This document shows positions 8,442 to 16,835 of a stretch of 64,000 nt of DNA, piece after piece. The DNA lies in NCBI RefSeq assembly GCF_000024205.1, contig NC_013216.1, forward strand, positions 1,116,001 to 1,180,000, read 5' to 3'. The notes beneath the pieces were generated by a model. That model was not told where the DNA came from and made no database searches. It was given only the letters and a program-made list of their open reading frames with translations. The stretch's first letter is position 1; every line of letters starts with the position of its first letter. The stretch comes from Desulfofarcimen acetoxidans DSM 771. Lineage in GTDB: Bacteria > Bacillota > Desulfotomaculia > Desulfotomaculales > Desulfofarciminaceae. The position numbers were made by a program, and so were the translations under genes.

Positions 8442-9575
8442 TTAACGTCTAAAGTAGCCTTTAACGCATTTTGAATACTTTTGCTTACAGGGGTCCTCAA
8501 AGCATATGGAGTTCTCATGTTTGTGGGAATGTTTATGAGTTCCTTGAGAGTAGCTAGAGTCCTTGTATTTGCAGGGATCTTGGAATTTTTTCTGATTTTT
8601 ATGATAACCGTGATCTACATAATACTTGCAGTCTGTATACTGGCAGTAATTCTTATAATATCTGCACTTGTTGTGTTTGCAGGAATCGCTATAATATATG
8701 CATTCCTTTCTGTAAGATTTTTTCTTTTTGTGGGAATCATTAGAGCACTTGGAATCCTTGTGCTTGTGGGAGTCATTAGAGCACTTTGACTCTTTATGCT
8801 TGTGGGAATCATTAGAGCACTTGGAATCCTTGTGCTTGTGGGAATCATTAGAGCACTTTGACTCTTTATGCTTGTGGGAATCATTAGAGCACTTGGAATC
8901 CTTGTGCTTGTGGGAATCATTAGAGCACTTGGAATCCTTGTGTTTGCCGGAGTCTTTAGAACACTTGGAATCCTTGTGTTTGCCGGAGTCTTTAGAGCAC
9001 TTGGAATCCTTGTGCTTGTGGGAATCATTAGAGCACTTGGAATCCTTGTGCTTGTGGGAATCATTAGAGCACTTGGAATCCTTGTGCTTGCCGGAGTCTT
9101 TAGAGCACTTGGAATCCTTGTGCTTGCCGGAGTCTTTAGAACACTTGGAATCCTTGTGCTTGCCGGAGTCTTTAGAACACTTGGAATCCTTGTGCTTGCC
9201 GGAGTCTTTAGAGCACTTGGAATCCTTGTGCTTGCCGGAGTCCTTAGAACACTTGGAATCCTTGTGTTTGCCGGAGTCTTTAGAACACTTGGAATCCTTG
9301 TGCTTGTGGGAATCTTTAGAACACTTGCAATCCTCGTGCTTGTGAGAATCCTCAGAGCACTTATCTTTCTTTTTGCAGGAATCCTTATGGCATTTTGATT
9401 CTTTATTTTTTCCAGAATCCTTGCAGCATTCGGATTTCTTATGTTTTTTGTTGTTCTTTGAGTTTTTATTCTTATCAATAGATGAAATTACAACCGGACC
9501 CTGCTCCATTAGCATTTCAGAGATTCCCACTTCCGAAACTAAGGTTGCGCTGGCGTCTTTGTGTTTTATTTGCAT
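8442..9575 (-). CDS. Lys/His/Cys/Ser-rich tandem-repeat protein, possible CotG-like spore coat protein
   Basis: 377-aa protein with no recognisable enzyme domain. Residues 1-35 are ordinary (ISEMLMEQGPVVIS). Residues 72-287 are 18 tandem 12-residue units of the form KCSxDSxKHKDS, in two interleaved subtypes (KDSGKHKD and NDSHKHKD/E), preceded by about two degenerate units. Every unit contributes one Cys and one or two His. The C-terminal 90 residues are Tyr/Cys/His/Lys-rich (CRYYKNYCQYTDCKYY). The start ATG has AGGAGAG upstream. Composition recalls Bacillus CotG, whose Lys/Ser repeats are phosphorylated by CotH, but the regular Cys/His is unusual and suggests cross-linking or metal binding. 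Function is inference only. Confidence 0.75.
   Translation of the reverse strand: MQIKHKDASATLVSEVGISEMLMEQGPVVISSIDKNKNSKNNKKHKKSECCKDSGKNKESKCHKDSCKKKDKCSEDSHKHEDCKCSKDSHKHKDSKCSKDSGKHKDSKCSKDSGKHKDSKCSKDSGKHKDSKCSKDSGKHKDSKCSKDSGKHKDSKCSKDSGKHKDSKCSNDSHKHKDSKCSNDSHKHKDSKCSKDSGKHKDSKCSKDSGKHKDSKCSNDSHKHKDSKCSNDSHKHKESKCSNDSHKHKDSKCSNDSHKHKESKCSNDSHKHKDSKCSNDSHKKKKSYRKECIYYSDSCKHNKCRYYKNYCQYTDCKYYVDHGYHKNQKKFQDPCKYKDSSYSQGTHKHSHKHENSICFEDPCKQKYSKCVKGYFRR
8715..9362. repeat. 36-bp tandem repeat array (18 units) within the Cys/His-rich gene
   Basis: Eighteen 36-bp units without spacers encode the 12-residue repeat on the minus strand. On the plus strand each unit reads CTTGGAATCCTTGTGCTTG followed by a subtype-specific CCGGAGTC or TGGGAATC block. 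Eight units are of the CCGG subtype (six contiguous at about 9080-9290, two near 8945-8990) and the rest of the TGGGAATC subtype, showing block duplication. Neighbouring units differ by only a few bases, consistent with recent expansion. Confidence 0.95.
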
Positions 9576-9740
9576 AAAATCTCTCCTATTAGGATAATTT
9601 GCCTACTTTGTAGGATAATATATAATATTGCATTAAAAAAATATTTGTGCATTATTATTGAAAATATTCTGTATTAATGAAATCTGAACTCCGGAAAATG
9701 AAGATCTTTTGTTTCAAGCAAAATACAATTATAATAAATT

Positions 9741-9777
9741 AAACCCGTTCCACCTTTAATAACAGTGGTACGGGTTT
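9741..9777. terminator. bidirectional terminator between ftsK and the repeat gene
   Basis: AAACCCGTTCCAC (9741-9753) pairs with GTGGTACGGGTTT (9765-9777) with a single mismatch and is flanked by A and T runs. It lies just beyond the end of the minus-strand DNA translocase gene. Confidence 0.7.
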
Positions 9778-9838
9778 TTAAGAATTTAACATTTTTAAAG
9801 GATTAAATATAACTTTGACCGGTTCCTTTGATTTTGCT

Positions 9839-12067
9839 TCAGTTGGCTTGAAAATGGCGGTAATACTGGTCCAGGGTCATTAAAATAGCTCTGGGCTTGC
9901 TTCCTTCATAGCCTCCGACAATGCCTCTTTGCTCCATAATATCTATTAAACGGGCAGCCCGGGCGTAACCTATATGTAATCGTCTTTGCAGCATGGAAAT
10001 AGAGGCGTTTCCATTTTCGATTAATATTTTAACAGCTTCCGCCAGTAATTCGTCATCTTCCTGCACCGTTGACTCTTCTGCAGCAGGCAGTTCTTCAACC
10101 ACTTTTTCGTTGTAAACAGGTTGAGCCTGCTTTTTAAGAAATTCTACGACTTTTTCCACTTCTATATCGGACAGGAAAGTTCCTTGTACTCGCTTGGGTT
10201 TGCTGGCTCCCACCGGGTAAAAAAGCATATCACCCTTACCCAGTAACTTTTCCGCACCTCCCATATCCAAGATGGTGCGTGAGTCGGTTTGGGAGGATAC
10301 AGCAAAAGATATTCTGGACGGGATATTAGCTTTAATTAAACCTGTAATAACATCCACGGAGGGCCGCTGCGTAGCTACAACCAGGTGCATGCCTGCGGCT
10401 CTGGCCATCTGGGCCAGGCGGCAGATGGCATCTTCTACATCATGGGGGGCTACCATCATTAAATCAGCTAACTCATCGATAATAATAACCACCAGAGGCA
10501 GAGGCTTTATATTCTCCGCCTCATCTTTAGATGCATGCTCGTTATAACGATAAATGTCTCTTACCCCTGCTTCGGCAAACATTTTATAGCGATTTTCCAT
10601 TTCCTTAACTGCCCAGCGCAGGGAGGTTGCTGATTTTTTAGCATCAGTAATAACCGGTGAAACGAGATGTGGGATGCCGTTGTAGTTATTTAGTTCTACC
10701 ATCTTGGGATCAATCATTAATAGTTTAACTTCATCGGGAGAAGCCTTAAATAAAGTGCTTAAAATTAAACTGTTTAAGCAGACGCTTTTTCCCGAGCCAG
10801 TAGATCCGGCAATCAGCAAGTGAGGCATTTTAGCCAGATCTGTATAAATTGTTGTGCCGGCTATGTCTTTGCCCAGCACAACTGTTAATTTTGATGCAGC
10901 CTGTTCAAACTCCGGTGTATCTATTAAATCGCTAAGCAGTACCGGGGTAATCTCTTTATTAGGCACTTCAATGCCTATAGCTGCTTTGCCTGGAATAGGG
11001 GCTTCGATTCGTACATCGGGCGCAGCCATTTTTAGTGCAATATCATCGGCCAAGCCTACGATGCGACTGACTTTAATGCCTGGTGGCGGCTGCAGCTCAT
11101 ATCGAGTGATAGCAGGTCCGCGCGCTACTTGAACGACTTTGGCCTTAATGCCAAAGCTCTCCAGCGTTTCTTCCAAAATCAGAATATTATCAGCTATTTC
11201 CTGGCTGCTGCGGGCGTTTTTAGCACGCAATGGTTTGTTCAAGAGTGAAACCGGGGGCAGCTGAAAATTATGGTTTTCAGCTGAATTTACGGAAAAGGCT
11301 TCAGCCTCTTCCATTTGTTTTTCGGCAGCAGCAGTTTTTGCCTGTGTTTCGCTTTTCTTTAGCTTAATAATTTCTTTCTTGTTGTTCGGGTCAATTAAAT
11401 CAGGTTCAATTCGCTCATCACAATCAAAAACTGGAATTAGTGGAGCCGGTGCTTCTTGAGATTTTTCTGTTTTGGACTCAGACCGGTTTTCTACCTCAGT
11501 AAATAAAAAGTTGAAAAGTAAACCTGCCAATGTTTTGTATGAATTAATACAGATATCTTTAATCGTGGTCAGCGCAGTTAAAAAAGATTTTCCGGTTAAT
11601 AACAAAAAGCCTATTAGCATGGCAGCAGTGAGGAAAATGCAACCACCTATTTTACCGAAACTTAACTTCATTAAATAGCTTAAAGCGGCACCCAGCAGAC
11701 CACCGCCGTTTCCTTGCAGTGCCTGTTCAAAACATGTGGCCAGTGGAACTTTCAGGTGTAAAAAACTCAAAATTGTCAATAATATAATGATAATACCGAC
11801 TGTGCGTAAATTGAGAAAAGAAGTTTCTCTGCCCTTAACCATTAAATTTATTCCTATGAATGCCAACACAGGTGGAATTAAATATTTACCGTCCCCTGCA
11901 ATCAGGGAAAGTGCTTGTTCGGTTAATTTACCCACAGCACCTACTTCTGTCCAATACAAACTGACCAGGCTAAAAATGGCCAGAGCAATTAAAAATATAC
12001 CCGATATTTCATAGAAGAGGCTGGCTTTTTGTGTATTTTCTTTGCGGCGAACCTTTCTTTTGGACAT
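9839..12067 (-). CDS. ftsK: FtsK/SpoIIIE DNA translocase
   Basis: 742-aa membrane-anchored DNA pump that moves chromosomes through the closing division or sporulation septum. Four predicted N-terminal membrane segments (about residues 15-170) are followed by an acidic/Lys linker. The RecA-like motor has Walker A AGSTGSGKSVCLNSL, Walker B VVIIIDELADLMM and the ATQRPSVDVITGLIKANIP block. The C-terminal winged-helix gamma domain ends with ISMLQRRLHIGYARAARLID. Length fits SpoIIIE/SftA-type Firmicute proteins. The short RHH-like gene lies upstream on the same strand. FtsK and SpoIIIE roles cannot be separated from sequence alone. Confidence 0.95.
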   Translation of the reverse strand: MSKRKVRRKENTQKASLFYEISGIFLIALAIFSLVSLYWTEVGAVGKLTEQALSLIAGDGKYLIPPVLAFIGINLMVKGRETSFLNLRTVGIIIILLTILSFLHLKVPLATCFEQALQGNGGGLLGAALSYLMKLSFGKIGGCIFLTAAMLIGFLLLTGKSFLTALTTIKDICINSYKTLAGLLFNFLFTEVENRSESKTEKSQEAPAPLIPVFDCDERIEPDLIDPNNKKEIIKLKKSETQAKTAAAEKQMEEAEAFSVNSAENHNFQLPPVSLLNKPLRAKNARSSQEIADNILILEETLESFGIKAKVVQVARGPAITRYELQPPPGIKVSRIVGLADDIALKMAAPDVRIEAPIPGKAAIGIEVPNKEITPVLLSDLIDTPEFEQAASKLTVVLGKDIAGTTIYTDLAKMPHLLIAGSTGSGKSVCLNSLILSTLFKASPDEVKLLMIDPKMVELNNYNGIPHLVSPVITDAKKSATSLRWAVKEMENRYKMFAEAGVRDIYRYNEHASKDEAENIKPLPLVVIIIDELADLMMVAPHDVEDAICRLAQMARAAGMHLVVATQRPSVDVITGLIKANIPSRISFAVSSQTDSRTILDMGGAEKLLGKGDMLFYPVGASKPKRVQGTFLSDIEVEKVVEFLKKQAQPVYNEKVVEELPAAEESTVQEDDELLAEAVKILIENGNASISMLQRRLHIGYARAARLIDIMEQRGIVGGYEGSKPRAILMTLDQYYRHFQAN

Positions 12068-12208
12068 ATGGTTTACCTCACTAAATAATAACTGATTAAT
12101 AGTATTAACTATGGCAAATTATACTATACTATTTGTTAAACGTATATATTTTGCAGTAAAAAATCGAATGCTTTTCTTATTTGTCTGTAAAAGCAAATTG
12201 CCCGCTAT

Positions 12209-12394
12209 TCAGCGGGCAATCCCAATATTATGGCAATTTTTTTTCTTATTAATATACTGAAGGAGCGCCTCAATTATAATGTCGTTAAATGTTTTGCCGG
12301 TTGCTATGGTTAAAGCAGTAACCTGCATAGTCACTCTGGGCGGCAGGTTGATTTCCAGTTTATCACGCACATCTATTTCACTCATAGGGATCAA
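12209..12394 (-). CDS. small ribbon-helix-helix-like protein
   Basis: 61-aa protein preceded by AGGAGGTG. TTG 12394 is 4 bp after this SD and ATG 12385 is 13 bp after it, so the TTG start is preferred. The pattern LEINLPPRVTMQVTALTIATGKTF... (a beta strand, then two helices ending in EALLQYINKKK) resembles an Arc/CopG ribbon-helix-helix DNA-binding fold. It is transcribed towards ftsK. No partner toxin is present. Its stop overlaps a hairpin (GCCCGC/GCGGGC, 12196-12219). Function unknown; identification rests on secondary-structure-like pattern only. Confidence 0.5.
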   Translation of the reverse strand: MIPMSEIDVRDKLEINLPPRVTMQVTALTIATGKTFNDIIIEALLQYINKKKNCHNIGIAR

Positions 12395-12581
12395 AACACC
12401 TCCTGTGCTTTTAGTATATGCAGTGATTTGGCATAACGATATTTGTATAAGGTATTATTCTGGGTTTTTTGTTTGCCGCTGTTGCAAAGTTATGCTAAAA
12501 TAGGCTGGTAAAATATCTTCTGGTAAAGTACAAGCAATAACTTGAGAAGCAATTTATATATAGAAAGGAGATTTGCATCAC

Positions 12582-13313
12582 ATGTCCGGACATTCTAAGT
12601 GGTCAACTATCAAGCGGAAAAAGGAAAAAATAGATTCCCAGCGCGGTAAGGTGTTTACTCGTCTGGCCAAAGAAATAATTATTGCGGCCAGACAGGGGGG
12701 AGCCGACCTGAATGCTAATATGCGTCTGAAAGCAGCTGTTCAAAGGGCTAAGGAAGCCAATATTCCCAATGAAAATATTAAGCGGGCCATTCAGAAGGGC
12801 TCAGGTGAACTGGCAGGAGTCAATTACGAGGAAATAACTTATGAAGGTTATGGCCCAGGGGGCGTAGCGGTAATGCTGGAAATAATGACCGATAATCGAA
12901 ACCGCACTGCCGGTGAGATCAGGCACTTGTTTTCTAAATACGGGGGCAACTTGGGCGAAACAGGCTGTGTATCCTGGATGTTTGATAAAAAAGGTTTGCT
13001 CGTGGTGGATAAAACAGAAACAGCTCTAAGTGAGGATGACTTGATGTTGACGGCGCTGGATGTGGGGGCCGAAGATGTCAAGGATGAAGAGGACAGTTAT
13101 GAGATTACAACTTCCCCCGATGACCTGGACAGTGTCAGAGAGGCCCTTAATGCTCAGGGAATTCCTACAGCTGTAGCGGAAGTATCTTTAATACCTCAGA
13201 ATACGGTTAAATTAACCGGTGATGATGCTGACAGGATGCTCACATTAATGGATTTGCTGGAAGAACATGATGACGTGCAGAATGCCTATGCTAACTTTGA
13301 TATAGAAGAATGA
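12582..13313 (+). CDS. yebC: YebC/PmpR-family protein (TACO1-like)
   Basis: 243-aa YebC-family protein beginning [16 protein letters not shown], the canonical N-terminus. ATG 12582 is chosen because AAAGGAG (12564-12570) sits 11 bp upstream; the TTG at 12573 would be too close. Other conserved blocks are [20 protein letters not shown] and [20 protein letters not shown]. The family was annotated as transcription regulators and has been linked to translation of proline-rich or difficult sequences. Its position near bofC and ruvCAB matches the Bacillus order yebC-bofC-ruvA-ruvB-queA-tgt. Confidence 0.95.
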   Translation: MSGHSKWSTIKRKKEKIDSQRGKVFTRLAKEIIIAARQGGADLNANMRLKAAVQRAKEANIPNENIKRAIQKGSGELAGVNYEEITYEGYGPGGVAVMLEIMTDNRNRTAGEIRHLFSKYGGNLGETGCVSWMFDKKGLLVVDKTETALSEDDLMLTALDVGAEDVKDEEDSYEITTSPDDLDSVREALNAQGIPTAVAEVSLIPQNTVKLTGDDADRMLTLMDLLEEHDDVQNAYANFDIEE

Positions 13314-13342
13314 AAATTTAAAAAAATAAGGTATTAATATAA

Positions 13343-13379
13343 AGAAAACCAGGCCGGTATTTAACAGACCTGGTTTTCT
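13343..13379. terminator. intrinsic terminator after yebC
   Basis: AGAAAACCAGG (13343-13353) pairs with CCTGGTTTTCT (13369-13379) around a 15-nt loop. It lies 30 bp after the yebC stop and could also serve the convergent Mn-catalase gene. Confidence 0.65.
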
Positions 13380-13475
13380 ATGTCTCTAGGAATTTTGGTT
13401 ATGATAGATCTGCGGGGTATCAGGATTAACTATAGCTGCTTGAAAGTCGCTTAAGAGATTTTCTTGTCCAGTGAT

Positions 13476-14171
13476 TCAATGATGTGCCGTGTTCATCTTC
13501 ATAGGATTATTGAAGGAGGGTGGCTGTGGATTATGTATCTGATTACCTACATAATTCCCGGGTGTTGATAGATTAAAATATAATCTGGCATCCCGGTCAA
13601 CTCCCCAATCCCTGTTTGAACCGCTATCCTGTATTTTTTGGAAGCACTGCCTGAATAAAGTATTATGTGCTTCTTCCCGGTTAAGCAGAAAATCTATCAT
13701 CATTCGGACGTGCCTGTCATTAATTTCCCGGTATAGATATTCATAGACAACCTTGGCTCTTTGTTCAGCAGCAATATTAGAGAGCAGATCGGCGGCTAAG
13801 TCACCGGTTACATTAACATATGCCGCCGTCCATAATTGGCCTGAAGCATTTGTCAGCATGGGACTTAAACCGCTCAGAACATGAGCTTCAACATTACCCA
13901 CATTTGCATTCATGGCTTGCGGATCATGACCGTTAAGCAGATTAATAGCGGTTGCCACCATTTCCATATGGCCTAGTTCTTCAGCGGCAATATCCAAAAA
14001 TATATCTTTTATTTGCTGATCCTTGATACGAAAGCTCTGGTTTATATACTGCAATGCAGCTTTTAACTCACCGTCTGGGCCTCCTAACTGTTCCTGAAGC
14101 ATAGCGGCATAGTTTGGATTTGGTCTTTCGACATTAACTGCTTCCAGCAGTCTTTTATCATGTTTAAATAT
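13476..14171 (-). CDS. manganese catalase, CotJC type, with apparent ATA start
   Basis: Di-manganese catalase of the spore-coat CotJC type, which degrades H2O2. Metal-ligand blocks are GGPDGELKAALQY, AAEELGHMEMV and NREEAHNTLF (Glu/Glu-x2-His and Glu/His pairs). The first standard start, ATG 14102, would remove 23 residues that belong to the family (FKHDKRLLEAVNVERPNPNY...) and has no ribosome site. Upstream the frame stays open to a TGA without any ATG, GTG or TTG. AAAGGAGG (14181-14188) lies 9 bp before an ATA (14171-14169), which is therefore the best start; GTC 14177 is 3 bp from the SD. Transcribed opposite to bofC. Confidence 0.85.
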   Translation of the reverse strand: MFKHDKRLLEAVNVERPNPNYAAMLQEQLGGPDGELKAALQYINQSFRIKDQQIKDIFLDIAAEELGHMEMVATAINLLNGHDPQAMNANVGNVEAHVLSGLSPMLTNASGQLWTAAYVNVTGDLAADLLSNIAAEQRAKVVYEYLYREINDRHVRMMIDFLLNREEAHNTLFRQCFQKIQDSGSNRDWGVDRDARLYFNLSTPGNYVGNQIHNPQPPSFNNPMKMNTAHH

Positions 14172-14314
14172 TTTGACCCGCCTCCTTTTATTATTTTTTC
14201 AAGTATATTATTTGTTGTTAATTTAAATTTTATTAGCCAAGCTTAGATAGATTTTTTCTCGTATAAACAGGTCTATATACGGTTAAACTATCTAAAAACA
14301 AAGGGGTAGGGATT

Positions 14315-14938
14315 GTGCTTAAAAAATTGATTAAACTGACAGGTGTCAGCCTGTTGCTTATTCTGATAGGTATCGGTGTTTACTTGGGACTAAGTGTGGT
14401 TTCCTCTCCACAGAGAGAAGGACTTAATTACCTTCTGCCGGTGGCGACAAAGGAGAAATCAGTGATTAATGCAGATAGTTTGCTGCGTAAAGAGACTATT
14501 TATTTATGTGGTGATATTGATATTACCTATCAGGGTATGGCTCCAGAAAGCATGTGGGGTAAAAGAATGAGTGATCTTATCAATGAATACCCGGCGGAAC
14601 AAGGTTGGATAATTGACAGTTCGACCAAACCTATAATAGTGTTGAGCAGGAGGGTAGAGGGGTTTTGTCCCGCTCACTCCGCTTTTCGTCATTTCGGGGT
14701 GGTTAATAATAAGCTGGCTGTTTATGCCGGGCCGCTTGGATATAACCAAAAGTATTTAAGAACAGAAGAAAGCCTGGACTTTGAAAAATTACCCATAGCT
14801 CTAAGAGAGGCTTTGCAGCAGGCCGCCGCTTTTAGAGAACAGACAAGGGAAGAGCAGGAGCAATTGTGCAAACAATTAGAGTTTAAGGATGAACAGGCTT
14901 TAAATGCGGCGCTGGAGAATATTGACGAAAATAGCTAA
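14315..14938 (+). CDS. bofC: BofC-like forespore regulator
   Basis: 207-aa secreted or anchored protein with a hydrophobic N-terminus (about 4-28) and a BofC C-terminal domain: VEGFCPAHSAFRHFGVVNNKLAVYAGP is the signature region (CP.H...FGV...LAVY.G). In Bacillus subtilis BofC is made in the forespore under sigma-G and restrains SpoIVB cleavage in the sigma-K checkpoint. The context (yebC, bofC, ruv genes, queA, tgt) matches the Bacillus locus. The likely start is TTG/GTG-type at 14315 behind AAAGGGGTAGGG. A charged, Gln/Glu-rich tail follows the domain. Confidence 0.8.
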   Translation: MLKKLIKLTGVSLLLILIGIGVYLGLSVVSSPQREGLNYLLPVATKEKSVINADSLLRKETIYLCGDIDITYQGMAPESMWGKRMSDLINEYPAEQGWIIDSSTKPIIVLSRRVEGFCPAHSAFRHFGVVNNKLAVYAGPLGYNQKYLRTEESLDFEKLPIALREALQQAAAFREQTREEQEQLCKQLEFKDEQALNAALENIDENS

Positions 14939-15142
14939 ACTACTTGAAATTCATCATTCATTAAAGCTGTACAAGTATAGTATAATATTAGAAAGGAGGA
15001 TATAACTGTTACTAGAAAACTAAATTAATATTAAAAAATCTGCTATAATATGATATAATTTTGGCAGGTGATTAGGATGGAAAACGTGGCGGCAGAATAG
15101 CAAAAAAGCTGTCAAAGGTCATTGAAAGCGAGGTGACTACCA

Positions 15143-16600
15143 GTGAAGACAACGGCGATGGGAATAATCCTGGAACTGACAGCTAAACAGAAAGAATACA
15201 TTGATAACCTCATGGATAATTACTGTGCCGCAGTTCGTTGGGCATTTAAAAGACTGCTGGACGGATGGAAAGTACAGGACATTCGTATAACTGTACAAGA
15301 AAAGTTCAGACTTAACTCCCGGCAGGCTAACGATGCAGTATATGATGCCCAGACCATAATCAAAAGCCAATATAAATTAGTGCAGATGCACTATGAAAAC
15401 GCCAAAGCAAAGGTTGAATTTACAGAAAAACGTATCGCCAAGGCTAAATCACCGGCTAAGATTGCCAAACTGCAAAAACGGTTAGAAAAGGAACAGCGTA
15501 AACTGGCCTTCTGGCAAAATCACCTGGATAACAATACTTTTCCGCCTGTTGTATTCGGAGGAAAGAAGCTCTTTCAAGAACGCTGCAAAGGTAATATTAC
15601 CAGAGAAGAGTGGCAGGAAGTCAGAAGTAACCGTTATCTGTCACGGGGAGATAAAACCAAAGGCGGCAACCTAAATACCCGCATATACGAAGACCAAGAC
15701 CAAATCCATCTTGATATAGCTGCCGACCCGGTACAGAAAGGGAAATCCGTTCGCTATAACCGCATAACGGTGCCGATTTATTTAGCTCAAAAGCCATCGA
15801 AAAAGACCGGCAAGATTAACGGTATCAACTACCGGCAAACGGTTTTGGATTATCTTAAAACAGGCAGTGCCTATCAGGTAGAAATCCTCCGCAGAGACGG
15901 GAAATATTACGTCCATGTGAGTATTGAAGAAGAAGTTCCGATGCCATATAATCATAAGGGTGCATTTGGCATAGACGCCAATCCGGACGGATTAGGCGTA
16001 ACCCAGGTAGACTGTCTGGGGCAATACCGGGGCAGTGAATGGCTTGGCCAAGGCGAATGGACTTATGCCAGAACAAACCGGAGAAATAACCAGACCTGCG
16101 AAATGGCTAAGAAAGTGATCCTCCGGGCTAAAGAAAAAGGTTACGCCCTGGCGGTAGAGGACTTGAAGTTTAAAAATGACAAGTCCGTAACGGCCAAGTT
16201 TAACCGAATGAGTCACAGTTTTGTCTGGTCGAAGTTTCTAAAAGCAGTTGACCGGTGTGCTGCCCGTGAGGGAGTGCCGATATTAAAGGTAAAACCGGCT
16301 TTTACTTCGGTCATAGGCATCCTAAAATACCAGCACATGTACGGCATAGCTGTTCACGAAGCGGCAGGCTATGTCATAGCCCGGCGTGGCTTGGGCTTTG
16401 ATCATGAGAAGATACCCAAGGTGTTGCTTGATAAACTGGTTAAAAAGAAACCTGAATTTAAACAAATGACAAATTGGAAACAATGGTCAGCAGTTAAAAA
16501 GTCTGTGCTGGCCAAGATTAAAAAAATCACGAAAAGGAAGAAGGTGAATAGCCTGGTTTCATGGCAGATTCACCGGAAAAATGTGTTAGGTATAGGTTAA
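15143..16600 (+). CDS. TnpB-related RNA-guided nuclease-like protein, zinc-finger-less type
   Basis: 485-aa IS200/IS605 OrfB (TnpB)-related protein. The RuvC-like fold shows the first acidic residue in GIDANPDGLGV (Asp278) and the second in LAVEDLKFKN (Glu339). The usual C-terminal CxxC...CxxC zinc finger and the Asp-x-Asn-Ala-Ala block are replaced by TSVIGILKYQHMYGIAVHEAAGYVIARRG, where only Glu406 could stand in for the third catalytic acid. A Lys-rich coiled segment lies at about residues 85-125. Start GTG 15143 with GAGGTGAC upstream. Family knowledge: TnpB proteins use an RNA from the element's right end to cut DNA; whether this branch still cuts is uncertain. Confidence 0.85.
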   Translation: MKTTAMGIILELTAKQKEYIDNLMDNYCAAVRWAFKRLLDGWKVQDIRITVQEKFRLNSRQANDAVYDAQTIIKSQYKLVQMHYENAKAKVEFTEKRIAKAKSPAKIAKLQKRLEKEQRKLAFWQNHLDNNTFPPVVFGGKKLFQERCKGNITREEWQEVRSNRYLSRGDKTKGGNLNTRIYEDQDQIHLDIAADPVQKGKSVRYNRITVPIYLAQKPSKKTGKINGINYRQTVLDYLKTGSAYQVEILRRDGKYYVHVSIEEEVPMPYNHKGAFGIDANPDGLGVTQVDCLGQYRGSEWLGQGEWTYARTNRRNNQTCEMAKKVILRAKEKGYALAVEDLKFKNDKSVTAKFNRMSHSFVWSKFLKAVDRCAAREGVPILKVKPAFTSVIGILKYQHMYGIAVHEAAGYVIARRGLGFDHEKIPKVLLDKLVKKKPEFKQMTNWKQWSAVKKSVLAKIKKITKRKKVNSLVSWQIHRKNVLGIG

Positions 16601-16604
16601 TCCC

Positions 16605-16822
16605 TTTGCTATAAATTTTGCGGGCGGCACAGTACACGCAGCGAAAGGCTGTTGCCGCAAGTCAGAACCCAGGCGGAGGTAACACCTTCTCCGGTTAGTA
16701 CGCTCGCTTTAAGCAGCGGCGGGGAAACTCTTTTAGAGGAGACCACCCGGAACATAGGCGAGAGCCTATGGCCTAGCAGTTGAATCCTGTGACACTGCCA
16801 CCCGTTTGTCGGACGGGTGAAA
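16605..16822 (+). ncRNA. candidate omega-like (reRNA) structured RNA of the TnpB element
   Basis: Directly downstream of the tnpB-like stop is a GC-richer, non-coding segment with several good hairpins: GCGGCACAG (16624-16632) with CTGTTGCCGC (16649-16658); CATAGGC-GAGA-GCCTATG (16753-16770), a perfect GNRA-type stem-loop; and CACCCGT/ACGGGTG (16799-16819), a perfect 7-bp stem near the 3' end. No ORF covers it. Position and structure fit the guide RNA of TnpB/IscB systems, where the scaffold ends at the element boundary and the flanking DNA supplies the guide. Inference from position; boundaries approximate. Confidence 0.6.
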
Positions 16823-16835
16823 AAACTACTTGTAG

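Noticed and set aside
8715-9362. Regularly repeated 36-bp units as a CRISPR array
   Set aside because: The units are directly adjacent with no spacers, keep a reading frame and form a coding repeat; no cas genes are near.
8728-9398. Long plus-strand open frames opposite the Cys/His-rich repeat gene
   Set aside because: They arise because the 36-bp repeat lacks stops in several frames. They have no ribosome site, and their Leu/Glu-rich repeats only mirror the minus-strand repeats.
14937-16832. AAACTACTTG as a target-site duplication of the TnpB element
   Set aside because: IS605-type elements do not make duplications and the repeat is short; kept only as a remark.
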